This document shows positions 1 through 9,166 of a DNA stretch of 64,000 bases, piece by piece. Under the pieces are notes generated by a model. That model was not told the DNA's origin. It ran no database searches and worked only from the letters and a program-made list of their open reading frames with translations. Location: positions 1-64,000 of the forward strand of contig NW_027490229.1 in assembly GCF_050948175.1 (NCBI RefSeq), written 5' to 3'. The stretch comes from Xylocopa sonorina (lineage: Eukaryota; Arthropoda; Insecta; Hymenoptera; Apidae). Each line of letters opens with the position of its first letter. Within the stretch, counting starts at the first letter, position 1. The translations under genes were made by a program, and so were the position numbers.

Positions 1-149
1 GTTTGCAGATGTCTACCTATCATAGCAATAGAGTTCTAATGCTTCTTAAAACGCGATATCGCATCTCATTTCTATGTTTCATGGTAAGATATAATATGAT
101 TTGCGAAGTGTTATGTATTCCTCGTCTACACTTCAAATGAATGTAAATG

Positions 150-1545
150 CGACACTTCCCTGCAAGGAAGTAGCGTTTGCAGATGTCTACGTATCGTAGC
201 AATAGAGTTCTTATGATTCTTAAAACGCGATATCGCATCTCATTTCTATGTTTCATGGTAAGGTATAATATGATTTGCGAATTGTTATGTATTCCTCGTC
301 TACACTTCAAATGAATGTAAGAGTGACACTTCCTTGTAAGGAAATAGCGTTTGCAGATGTCTACGTATCGTAGCAATAGAGTTCTTATGATTCTTAAAAC
401 GCGATATCGCATCTCATTTCTATGTTTCATGGTAAGGAATAATATGATTTGCGAAGTGTTATGTATTCCTCGTCTACACTTCAAATGAATGTAAATGCGA
501 CACTTCCTTGCAAGGAAATAGCGTTTGCAGATGTCTCCGTATCGAAGCAATAGAGTTCTTATGATTCTTAAAACGCGATATCGCATCTCATTTCTATGTT
601 TCATGGTAAGGTATAATATGATTTGCGAAGTGTTATGTATTCCTCGTCTACACTTCAAATGAATGTAAATGCGACACTTCCTTGTAAGGAAATAGCGTTT
701 GCACATATTTACCTATCGTAGCAGTAGAGTTCTAGTGCTTCTTGAAACGCGATATCGCACCTCATTTCTATGTTTCATGGTAAGATATAATGTGATTTGC
801 GAAGTGTTATGTATTCCTCGTCTACACTTCAAATGAATGTAAATGCGACACTTCCTTGCAAGGAAATAGCGTTTGCAGATGTCTACGTATCGTAGCAATA
901 GAGTTCTTATGATTCTTAAAATGCGATATCGCATCCCATTTCTATGTTTCATGGTATGATATAACATGATTTGCGAAGTGTTATGTATTCCTCGTCTACA
1001 CTTCAAATCAATGTGAATGCGATACTTCCTCGCTAGGAAATAGCTTTTGCAGTTGTCTACGTATCGTAGCAATAGCTTTCTAGTGCTTCTTAAAACGCGA
1101 TATCGCATCTCATTTCTATGTTTCATGGTAAGATATAACATGATTTGCGAAGTGTTATGTATTCCTCGTCTACACTTCAAATGAATGTGATTGCGATACT
1201 TCCTCGCTAGGAAATAGCGTTTGCAGATGTCTACGTATCGTAGCAATAGCTTTCTAGTGCTTCTAAAAACGCGATGTCGCATCTCATTTCTATGTTTCAT
1301 GGTAAGATATAATATGATTTGCGAAGTGTCATGTATTCCTCGTCTACACTTCAAATGAATGTAAATGCGACACTTCCTTGCTAGGAAATAGCGTCTGCAG
1401 ATGTCTAGGTATCGTAGCAATAGAGTTCTAATGCTTCTTGAAACGCGATATCGCATCTCATTTCTATGTTTCATGGCAAGATATAATATGATTTGCGAAG
1501 TGTTATGTATTCCTCGTCTACACTTCAAATGAATGTAAATGCCAC
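150..1545. repeat. Segmental similarity, copy 1 (partner near 4,672-6,067)
   Basis: Distinctive variants recur 4,522 bases apart, which is 26 monomers less the 2-base deletion at 4,424. Examples are GAGTGACACTTCCTTG at 321 and 4,843, and GCACATATTTACC just after 700 and 5,222. The match is continuous from 697 to about 1,545 and stops near 6,068, where the second copy switches to a CCCTGCAAGGAAG variant. Between 349 and 696 it is only mosaic, because the partner has different monomers inserted. This is an older, partly overwritten duplication. Confidence 0.75.
175..348. repeat. Representative A-type 174-bp monomer
   Basis: This is one full unit in the phase used for all coordinates here. In consensus order it holds GTTTGCAGATGTCTACGTAT at 1-20, CGTAGCAATAGAG at 21-33, TTCTTAAAACGCG at 43-55 with the TTAA at 46-49, the GCGATATCGC palindrome at 53-62 (containing GATATC), TCTATGTTTCATGG at 71-84, GATATAATATGATTTGCG at 88-105, CTCGTCTACACTTCAAATGA at 121-140, and a TTCC...GGAA dyad at 156-169. 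The unit length is 3 x 58, so any frame free of stops stays free across many units. The length is close to a typical nucleosome repeat, which is common for animal satellites (known generality). Any chromatin role is inference. Confidence 0.95.
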
Positions 1546-2171
1546 ACTTCCTTGCTAGGAAATAGCGTCTGCAGATGTCTAGGTATCGTAGCAATAGTGT
1601 TCTAGTGCTTCTTAAAACTCGATATCGCATCTCATTTCTATGTTTCATGGTAAGATGTAATATAATTTGCGAAGTGTTATGTATTCCTCGTCTACACATC
1701 AAATGAATGTAAATGCGACACTTCCTTGCAAGGAAATAGCGTTTGCAGATGTCTAGGTATCGTAGCAATAGAGTTCTAATGCTTCGTAAAACGCGATATC
1801 GCATCTCATTTCTATGTTTCATGGTAAGATATAATATGATTTGCGAAGTGTTATGTTTTCCTCGTCTACACTTCAAATGAATGTAAATGCGACACATCCT
1901 TGCAAGGAAATAGCGTTTGCAGATGTCTACGTATCGTAGCAATAGAGTCCTTATGATTCTTAAAACGCGATATCGGATCTCATTTCTATGTTTCATGGTA
2001 AGATATAACATGATTTGCGAAGTGTTATGTATTCCTCGTCTACACTTCAAATGAATGTAAATGCGACACTTCCCTGCAAGGAAGTAGCGTTTGCAGATGT
2101 CTACGTATCGTAGCAATAGAGTTCTTATGATTCTTAAAACGCGATATCGCATCTCATTTCTATGTTTCATG

Positions 2172-2767
2172 GTAAGATGTAATATTCATTGCGAAGTGTT
2201 ATGCATTCCTCGTCTACGATTCAAATGAATGTAAATGCGACACTTCCTTGGAAGGAAATAGCGTCTGCAGATGTCTTGGTATCGCAGCAATAGGGTTCTA
2301 ATGCTTCTTAAAACGCGATATCGCATCTCATTTCTATGTTTCATGGTAAGATGTAATATTCATTGCGAAGTGTTATGCATTCCTCATCTACGATTCAAAT
2401 GAATGTAAATGCGACACTTCCTTGCAAGTAAATAGCGTTTGCAAATGTCTACCTACTGTAGCAATAGTGTTCTAATGCTCCTTAAAACGCGATATCGCAT
2501 CTCATTTCTATGTTTCATGGTAAAATATAATATGCTTTGCGAAGTGTTATGTATTCCTCGTCTACACTTCAAATGAATGTAAATGCGACACTTCCTTGCT
2601 AGGAAATAGCGTCTGCAGATGTCTAGGTGTCGTAGCAATAGTGTTCTAGTGCTTCTTAAAACTCGATATCGCATCTCATTTCTATGTTTCATGGTAAGAT
2701 ATAATATGATTTGCGAAGTGTCATGTATTACTCGTCTACACATCAAATGAATGTAAATGCGACACTT
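2172..2767. repeat. 696-bp-step tandem duplication, copy 1
   Basis: A stretch of about 596 bases starting at AAGATGTAATATTCATTGCG is repeated 696 bases (4 monomers) to the right. Rare shared variants include CTTGGAAGG near 2,248, GTCTTGGTATCGCAGC near 2,274 and GCTTTGCGAAG near 2,534. I saw no difference between the two copies over this span. The fourth monomer of the step differs, with CCCTGCAAGGAAG in one copy and CTTGCTAGGAAAT in the other. Confidence 0.85.
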
Positions 2768-2867
2768 CCCTGCAAGGAAGTAGCGTTTGCAGATGTCTAC
2801 GTATCGTAGCAATAGAGTTCTTATGATTCTTAAAACGCGATATCGCATCTCATTTCTATGTTTCATG

Positions 2868-3463
2868 GTAAGATGTAATATTCATTGCGAAGTGTTATGC
2901 ATTCCTCGTCTACGATTCAAATGAATGTAAATGCGACACTTCCTTGGAAGGAAATAGCGTCTGCAGATGTCTTGGTATCGCAGCAATAGGGTTCTAATGC
3001 TTCTTAAAACGCGATATCGCATCTCATTTCTATGTTTCATGGTAAGATGTAATATTCATTGCGAAGTGTTATGCATTCCTCATCTACGATTCAAATGAAT
3101 GTAAATGCGACACTTCCTTGCAAGTAAATAGCGTTTGCAAATGTCTACCTACTGTAGCAATAGTGTTCTAATGCTCCTTAAAACGCGATATCGCATCTCA
3201 TTTCTATGTTTCATGGTAAAATATAATATGCTTTGCGAAGTGTTATGTATTCCTCGTCTACACTTCAAATGAATGTAAATGCGACACTTCCTTGCTAGGA
3301 AATAGCGTCTGCAGATGTCTAGGTGTCGTAGCAATAGTGTTCTAGTGCTTCTTAAAACTCGATATCGCATCTCATTTCTATGTTTCATGGTAAGATATAA
3401 TATGATTTGCGAAGTGTCATGTATTACTCGTCTACACATCAAATGAATGTAAATGCGACACTT
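2868..3463. repeat. 696-bp-step tandem duplication, copy 2
   Basis: Copy 2 of the 4-monomer duplication carries the same rare variants as copy 1, each shifted by exactly 696 bases. It ends where the TTCC dyad variant changes near 3,464. This is a recent local unequal-exchange product within an otherwise diverse region. Confidence 0.85.
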
Positions 3464-4671
3464 CCTTGCTAGGAAATAGCGTCTGCAGATGTCTACGTAT
3501 CGTAGCATTAGAGTTCTTATGATTCTTAAAACGCGATATCGCATCTCATTTCTATGTTTCATGGTAAGGTATAATATGATTTGCGAAGTGTTATGTATTC
3601 CTCGTCTACACTTCAAATGAATGTAAATGTGACACTTCCTTGCAAGGAAATAGCGTTTGCAGATGTCTAGCTATCGTAGCAATAGAGTTCTAGTGCTTCT
3701 TAAAACGCGATATCGCATCTCATTTCTATGTTTCATGGCATGATATAATATGATTTGCGAAGTGTTATGTATTCCTCGTCTGCACTTCAAATGAATGTAA
3801 ATGCCACACTTCCCTGCAAGGAAATAGCGTTTGCAGATGTCTACGTATCGTAGCAATAGAGTTCTTATGATTCTTAAAACGCGATGTCGCATCTCATTTC
3901 TATGTTTCATGGTAAGGTATAATATGATTTGCGAAGTGTTATGTATTCCTCGTCTACACATCAAATGAATGTAAATGCGACACTTCCTTGCTAGGAAATA
4001 GCGTCTGCAGATGTCTAGGTATCGTAGCAATAGTGTTCTAGTGCTTCTTAAAACTCGATATCGCATCTCATTTCTATGTTTCATGGTAAGATATAATATG
4101 ATTTGCGAAGTGTTATGTATTCCTCGTCTACACTTCAAATGAATGTAAATGCGACACTTCCTTGCTAGGAAATAGCGTCTGTAGATGTCTAGGTATCGTA
4201 GCAATAGAGTTCTAATGCATCTTAAAACGCGATATCGCATCTCATTTCTATGTTTCATGGTAAGATATAACATGATTTGCGAAGTGTTATGTATTCCTCG
4301 TCTACACTTCAAATGAATATGAATGCGATACTTCCTCGCTAGGAAATAGCGTTTGCAGATGTCTACGTATCGTAGCAATAGCTCTCTAGTGCTGCTTAAA
4401 ACGCGATATCGCATCTCATTTCTGTTTCATGGTAAGATATAATATGACTTGCGAAGTGTCATGTATTCCTCGTCTACACATCAAATGAATGTAAATGCGA
4501 CACTTGCTTGCTAGGAAATAGCGTCTGCAGATGTCTAGGTATCGTAGCAATAGAGTTTTAATGCTTCTTAAAACGCGATATCGCATCTCATTTCTATGTT
4601 TCATGGTAAGATATAATATGATTTGCGAAGTGTCATGTATTCCTCGTCTACACTTCAAATGAATGTAAATG

Positions 4672-6067
4672 CGACACTTCCCTGCAAGGAAGTAGCGTTT
4701 GCAGATGTCTACGTATCGTAGCAATAGAGTTCTTATGATTGTTAAAACGCGATATCGCATCTCATTTCAATGTTTCATGGTAAGGTATAATATGATTTGA
4801 GAATTGTTATGTATTCCTCGTCTACACTTCAAATGAATGTAAGAGTGACACTTCCTTGTAAGGAAATAGCGTTTGCAGATGTCTACCTATCGTAGCAATA
4901 GAGTTCTAGTGCTTCGTAAAACGCGATATCGCATCTCATTTCTATGTTTCATGGTAAGATATAATATGATTTGCGAAGTGTCATGTATTACTCGTCTACA
5001 CATCAAATGAATGTAAATGCGACACTTCCTTGCTAGGAAATAGCGTCTGCAGATGTCTACGTATCGTAGCATTAGAGTTCTTATGATTCTTAAAGCGCGA
5101 TATCGCATCTCATTTCTATGTTTCATGGTAAGGTATAATATGATTTGCGAAGTGTTATGTATTCCTCGTCTACACTTCAAATGAATGTAAATGCGACACT
5201 TCCTTGTAAGGAAATAGCGTTTGCACATATTTACCTATCGTAGCAATAGAGTCCTAGTGCTTCTTGAAACGCGATATCGCACCTCATTTCTATGTTTCAT
5301 GGTAAGATATAATGTGATTTGCGAAGTGTTATGTATTCCTCGTCTACACTTCAAATGAATGTAAATGCGACACTTCCTTGCAAGGATATAGCGTTTGCAG
5401 ATGTCTACGTATCGTAGCAATAGAGTTCTTATGATTCTTAAAATGCGATATCGCATCCCATTTCTATGTTTCATGGTATGATATAACATGATTTGCGAAG
5501 TGTTATGTATTCCTCGTCTACACTTCAAATGAATGTGAATGCGATACTTCCTCCCTAGGAAATAGCTTTTGCAGATGTCTACGTATCGTAGCAATAGCTT
5601 TCTAGTGCTTCTTAAAACGCGATATCGCATCTCATTTCTATGTTTCATGGTAAGATATAACATGATTTGCGAAGTGTTATGTATTCCTCGTCTACACTTC
5701 AAATGAATGTGAATGCGATACTTCCTCGCTAGGAAATAGCGTTTGCAGATGTCTACGTATCGTAGCAATAGCTTTCTAGTGCTTCTAAAAACGCGATATC
5801 GCATCTCATTTCTATGTTTCATGGTAAGATATAATATGATTTGCGAAGTGTCATGTATTCCTCGTCTACACTTCAAATGAATGTAAATGCGACACTTCCT
5901 TGCTAGGAGATAGCGTCTGCAGATGTCTAGGTATCGTAGCAATAGAGTTCTAATGCTTCTTGAAACGCGATATCGCATCTCATTTCTATGTTTCATGGCA
6001 AGATATAGTATGATTTGCGAAGTGTTATGTATTCCTCGTCTACACTTCAAATGAATGTAAATGCGAC
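4672..6067. repeat. Segmental similarity, copy 2 (partner 150-1,545)
   Basis: This is the second copy of the block above. It is best preserved from 5,219 to 6,067. It carries private changes such as CTCCCTAGG in place of CTCGCTAGG near 5,551. The interior around 4,871-5,044 does not match the partner, so unequal exchange or conversion has replaced monomers since the duplication. Confidence 0.7.
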
Positions 6068-6395
6068 ACTTCCCTGCAAGGAAGTAGCGTTTGCAGATGT
6101 CTACGTATCGTAGCAATAGATTTCTAATGCTTCTTAAAACACGATATCGCATTTCATTCCTATGTATCATGGTAAAATATAATATGATTTGCGAAGTGTC
6201 ATGTATTCCTCGTCTACACTTCAAATGAATTTAAATGCGACACTTCCTTGCTAGGAAATAGCGTCTGCAGATGTCTAGGTATCATAGCAATAGAGTTCTA
6301 ATGCTTCTTAAAACTCGATATCGCATCTCATTTCAATGTTTCATGGTAAGATGTAATATGATTTGCGAAGTGTTATGCATTCCACGTCTACGATT

Positions 6396-7562
6396 CAAAT
6401 GAATGTAAATGCGACACTTCCTTGCAAGGAAGTAGCGTTTGCAAATGTCTACCTATCGTAACAATAGAGTTCTAGTGCTTCTTAAAACGCGATATCGCAT
6501 CTCATTTCTATGTTTCATGGTAAGATATAATATGATATGCGAAGTGTTATGTATTCCTCGTCTACACTTCAATTGAATGTAAATGCGACACTTCCTTGCA
6601 AGGAAATAGCGTTTGCAAATGTCTACCTATCGTAGCAGTAGTGTTCTAATGCTTTTTAGAACGCGATATCGCATCTCATTTCTATGTTTCATGGTAAGAT
6701 ATAATATGATTTGCGAAGTGTTATGTATTCCTCGTCTACACTTCAAATGAATGTGAATGCGACACTTTCTCGCTAGGAAATAGCGTTTGCAGATGTCTAC
6801 GTATCGTAGCAATAGATTTCTAATGCTTCTTAAAACGCGATATCGCATCTCATTTCTATGTTTCATGGTAAGATATAATATGATATGCGAAGTGTTATGT
6901 ATTCCTCGTCTACACTTCAAATGGATGTAAATGCGACTCTTCCTTGCTAGGAAATAGCGTCTGCAGATGTCTAGGTATCGTAGCTATAGTGTTCTAATAC
7001 TTCTTAAAATGCGATATCGCATCTCATTTCTATGTTTCATGGTAAGATATAATATGATTTGCGAAGTGTCATGTATTCCTCATCTACACTTCAAATGAAT
7101 GTAAATGCGACACTTCCTTGCAAGGAAATAGCGTTTGCAGATGTCTACGTATCGTAGAAATAGAGCTCTAATGCCTCTTAAAACGCGATATCGCATCTCA
7201 TTTCTATGTTTCATGGTAAGATATAATATGATTTGCGGAGTGTTATGTATTCCTCGTCTACACTTCAAATGAATGTAAATGCGACACTTCCTTGCTAGGA
7301 AATAGCGTTTGCAGATGACTACCTATCGTAGCAGTAGTGTTCTAATGCTTCTTAGAACGCCATGTCGCATCTCATTTCTATGTTTCATGGTAAGATATAA
7401 TATGATTTGCGAAGTGTTATGTATTCCTCGTCTACACTTCAAATGAATGTAAATGCGACACTTCGTTGCAAGGAAATAGCGTTTGCAGATGTCTACGTAT
7501 CGTAGCAATAGAGTTCAAATGCTTCTTAAAACGAGATATTGCATCTCATATCTATGTTTCAT
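6396..7562. repeat. Partial extra copy of the 16-mer higher-order repeat, left of the transposon
   Basis: This block matches 8,995-10,161 at an offset of 2,599 bases, which equals ten monomers plus the 859 bases contributed by the transposon and its target duplication. Shared rare variants include TTCAATTGAATG, ATGATATGCG, the GAGCTCTAATGCC stretch and CGCCATGTCGC. The match stops near 7,562 inside a monomer whose left half is B-like and whose right half continues as an unrelated A variant with GGTAAAATATAATATGC. That monomer is therefore a recombination junction. Confidence 0.85.
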
Positions 7563-7654
7563 GGTAAAATATAATATGCTTTGCGAAGTGTTATGTATTC
7601 CTCGTCTACACTTCAAATGAATGTAAATGCGACACTTCCTTGCTAGGAAATAGC
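7481..7654. repeat. Chimeric B/A monomer at a module junction
   Basis: The left part has the B features TTCAAATGC and GAGATATTGCATCTCATATC. From about 7,562 it turns into the A-type GGTAAAATATAATATGCTTTG found also near 2,521 and 3,217. Total length stays at 174 bases, so the exchange was in register. Confidence 0.85.
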
Positions 7655-7873
7655 GTCTGCAGATGTCTAGGTGTCGTAGCAATAGTGTTCTAGTGCTTCT
7701 TAAAACTCGATATCGCATCTCATTTCTATGTTTCATGGTAAGATATAATATGATTTGCGAAGTGTCATGTATTCCTCGTCTACACTTCAAATGAATGTAA
7801 ATGCGACACTTCTTTGCTAGGAAATAGCGTCTGCAGATGTCTAGGTATCGTAGCAATAGAGTTCTAATGCTTC

Positions 7874-7877
7874 TTAG
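7874..7877. repeat. Left target-site copy (TTAG, altered TTAA)
   Basis: The four bases left of the transposon are TTAG, while the four on the right (8,733-8,736) are TTAA. Uninterrupted monomers read CTTCTTAAAACG here, so the expected duplication is TTAA and the left copy has one A-to-G change. Some monomers in the array carry TTAG at this place naturally. Confidence 0.85.
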
Positions 7878-7896
7878 CCCTTTTAGTGCCGGACGA
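7878..7896 (+). repeat. Left terminal inverted repeat, 19 bp
   Basis: CCCTTTTAGTGCCGGACGA is a perfect inverted match to 8,714-8,732. The next inner base differs (A on the left, C in the complement of the right end). Confidence 0.95.
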
Positions 7897-8657
7897 AAAA
7901 GAGGTGCCTATGCGAGAATAACCGGCCGGGTTTCACAGTTTTACTAGGGTTTGGGAAAATACTCATAAAAACCAAACGGGAAAAAGTATTTACATAATTC
8001 AAATGCAGTATACTAAGGATGAAACAGAGAACAAAACAATGACACTAGTTTTTCTTTACTCATTTAAAATTATATAAATAACAAAGGTAAAATCTCCATA
8101 AGAAAAAGTAAACGTTGAGTTCTCTCTTTCAAAACGTATTTGCGCATACACGGAGCCATCTTTTCATCATAATTCTATATAGACCAATTGTTATGAAGTA
8201 TATATTTTGGATTTCAAATGTATTATATAACAAAATAAACAGTATTACATAACAAAAATAGAAGAAGAGATCGATTGCATAGTGCGGGCGATAATCGGAT
8301 TTTATCTGCTGCAAGACAAGCAATTGGTATATGTACTACAACATTGCTGAAACAAAATTTTGAAAGAAGGATCTTAGCCTCGATGAAGTCGTGGCGTACG
8401 AACTCTCAGATAATTATCACAAATATTTCAAATTGGGGGCTAGAAGAGAGTCAGGCGTCGTGTGTCCATTTTATCGCTCCAGCGTAAACAGGCTCCCAGC
8501 ACAGTCCGGTATAGAATGTGCAAAATGTCAGATCCAAATCGGTTTACAAATTCTTTGTCAACGAAATTTGATTATTTGCAATCAAATTAGATCATTTATA
8601 AATTTATTAACAGATAAAGTTGTCCCGCAATGCGAAGAATAACACGTTATTACACGC
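7897..8657. other. Transposon interior with no recognised gene
   Basis: This is about 760 bases of AT-rich unique sequence. The longest open stretch is on the plus strand from about 8,364 to 8,642, without a convincing start (first possible GTG at 8,391). It translates with a cluster of cysteines (CAKC, then two more within 20 residues) near 8,517-8,580. Some piggyBac transposases end in a cysteine-rich zinc-binding domain, but the spacing here does not match one I can recognise and no catalytic aspartate context is visible. It may be decayed transposase, captured host DNA or chance. Another 70-residue frame at 8,275-8,487 overlaps it and is equally unconvincing. Confidence 0.5.
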
Positions 8658-8675
8658 ACGACGATATATCGTCGT
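8658..8675. repeat. Inner subterminal 18-bp palindrome
   Basis: ACGACGATATATCGTCGT is a perfect palindrome. It occurs a second time 42 bases to the right at 8,700-8,717. After each palindrome the motif GGCACT follows (8,677 and 8,720), so the inner copy looks like a duplicate of the terminal segment. Palindromes of this kind could bind a transposase or its dimer, but that role is inference. Confidence 0.9.
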
Positions 8676-8678
8676 TGG

Positions 8679-8693
8679 CACTTCTGGCAAGTG
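8679..8693. repeat. Small inverted repeat between the palindromes
   Basis: CACTT-CTGGC-AAGTG has 5-bp arms and a 5-base loop. With the flanking palindromes it makes the right 75 bases of the element strongly self-complementary. Confidence 0.6.
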
Positions 8694-8699
8694 TAGCAA

Positions 8700-8717
8700 A
8701 CGACGATATATCGTCGT
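8700..8717. repeat. Outer subterminal 18-bp palindrome, overlapping the right terminal repeat
   Basis: This is the second copy of ACGACGATATATCGTCGT. It shares its last four bases with the right terminal inverted repeat. Confidence 0.9.
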
Positions 8718-8732
8718 CCGGCACTAAAAGGG
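8714..8732 (-). repeat. Right terminal inverted repeat, 19 bp
   Basis: TCGTCCGGCACTAAAAGGG is the exact reverse complement of the left terminus. Its inner four bases overlap the outer 18-bp palindrome. Confidence 0.95.
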
Positions 8733-8736
8733 TTAA
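8733..8736. repeat. Right target-site copy TTAA
   Basis: The satellite resumes as TTAAAACGCGATATCGC, which corresponds to monomer position 46 onward. The interrupted monomer is 7,829-7,877 joined to 8,737-8,861. Confidence 0.9.
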
Positions 8737-9166
8737 AACGCGATATCGCATCTCATTTCTATGTTTCATGGTAAGATATAACATGATTTTCGAAGTGTTA
8801 TGTATTCCTAGTCTACTCTTCAAATGAATGTGAATGCGATACTTCCTCGCTAGGAAATAGCGTTTGCAGATGTCTACGTATCGTAGCAGTAGCTTTCTAG
8901 TACTTCTTAAAACGCGATATCGCATCTCATTTCTATGTTTCATGGTAAGATGTAATATGATTTGCGAAGTGTTATGTATTCCTCGTCTACACTTCAATTG
9001 AATGTAAATGCGACACTTCCTTGCAAGGAAGTAGCGTTTGCAAATGTCTACCTATCGTAGCAATAGAGTTCTAGTGCTTCTTAAAACGCGATATCGCATC
9101 TCCTTTCTATGTTTCATGGTAAGATATAATATGATATGCGAAGTGTTATGTATTCCTCGTCTACAC
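8737..9166. repeat. 174-bp satellite between the transposon and the 16-mer repeats
   Basis: Monomers resume in register after the insertion, with starts at 8,862 and 9,036. They are A-type, with variants such as ATTTTCGAAG near 8,788. From about 8,995 they already resemble the block at 6,396 onward. Confidence 0.95.

Larger units (their letters stand above)
1..7877. repeat. 174-bp satellite array, left diverse domain (about 45 monomers)
   Basis: Head-to-tail monomers start with GTTTGCAG at 1, 175, 349, 523, 697 and so on, every 174 bases. The only length change seen here is a 2-base loss near 4,424 (TCTATGTTTC reduced to TCTGTTTC). Each monomer typically carries an inverted repeat CTACG-TAT-CGTAG at monomer positions 13-25, a perfect palindrome GCGATATCGC at 53-62, a TTAA at 46-49, and TTCCTTGCAAGGAA or a relative at 156-169. 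Monomers here differ from one another more than those to the right: many have CTAGG instead of CTACG at 13-17, or CTGCAG instead of TTTGCAG at the start. No complete B monomer is present, although several monomers carry the B-like right half (ATTCATTGCG followed by TACGATTC) near 2,184, 2,355, 2,880 and 3,059. No gene is present. The domain ends where a transposon interrupts the monomer that begins at 7,829. Confidence 0.97.
7878..8732. mobile_element. Non-autonomous piggyBac-like transposon (855 bp, MITE-like)
   Basis: The element has perfect 19-bp terminal inverted repeats, CCCTTTTAGTGCCGGACGA on the left and its exact complement on the right. It lies in a satellite monomer at a TTAA site, with TTAG on the left and TTAA on the right. 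TTAA targeting and ends beginning CCC are hallmarks of the piggyBac superfamily (known). The 855-bp length is far too short for a full transposase of roughly 600 residues. No DDE-type transposase segment was recognised in either strand, so it would need an enzyme supplied from elsewhere. Base composition changes abruptly at both borders, and the interior is not satellite. The right end carries two 18-bp palindromes and the left end has none, so the ends are asymmetric. It is the only interruption of the array in this window. An unrelated TTAA-duplicating family is the main alternative. Confidence 0.9.

Noticed and set aside
88..105. TATAAT in every monomer as a bacterial -10 promoter element
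   Set aside because: There is no matching -35 or downstream gene, and the context is eukaryotic satellite DNA; AT-rich repeats give such matches by chance.
713..2170. Long minus-strand reading frames (up to about 516 codons) here and throughout the array
   Set aside because: They are translations of the 174-bp satellite in the one frame lacking stops. They begin and end at monomer variants, have no proper start context, differ by many amino-acid changes between copies, and have no recognisable domain.
8129..8323. Minus-strand frame inside the transposon, and the plus-strand frame at 8,275-8,487
   Set aside because: They are short, AT-rich, without a recognisable motif, and overlap each other on opposite strands.
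7878..8732. LTR retroelement or hAT/Tc1 element as the identity of the insertion
   Set aside because: It has short inverted rather than direct terminal repeats, and a 4-base TTAA-type target rather than 8 bp (hAT) or TA (Tc1/mariner).
8630..8997. Plus-strand frame at 8,630-8,827 and minus-strand frame at 8,650-8,997, both crossing the transposon's right border
   Set aside because: They fuse transposon end and satellite; the junction makes them open by chance.
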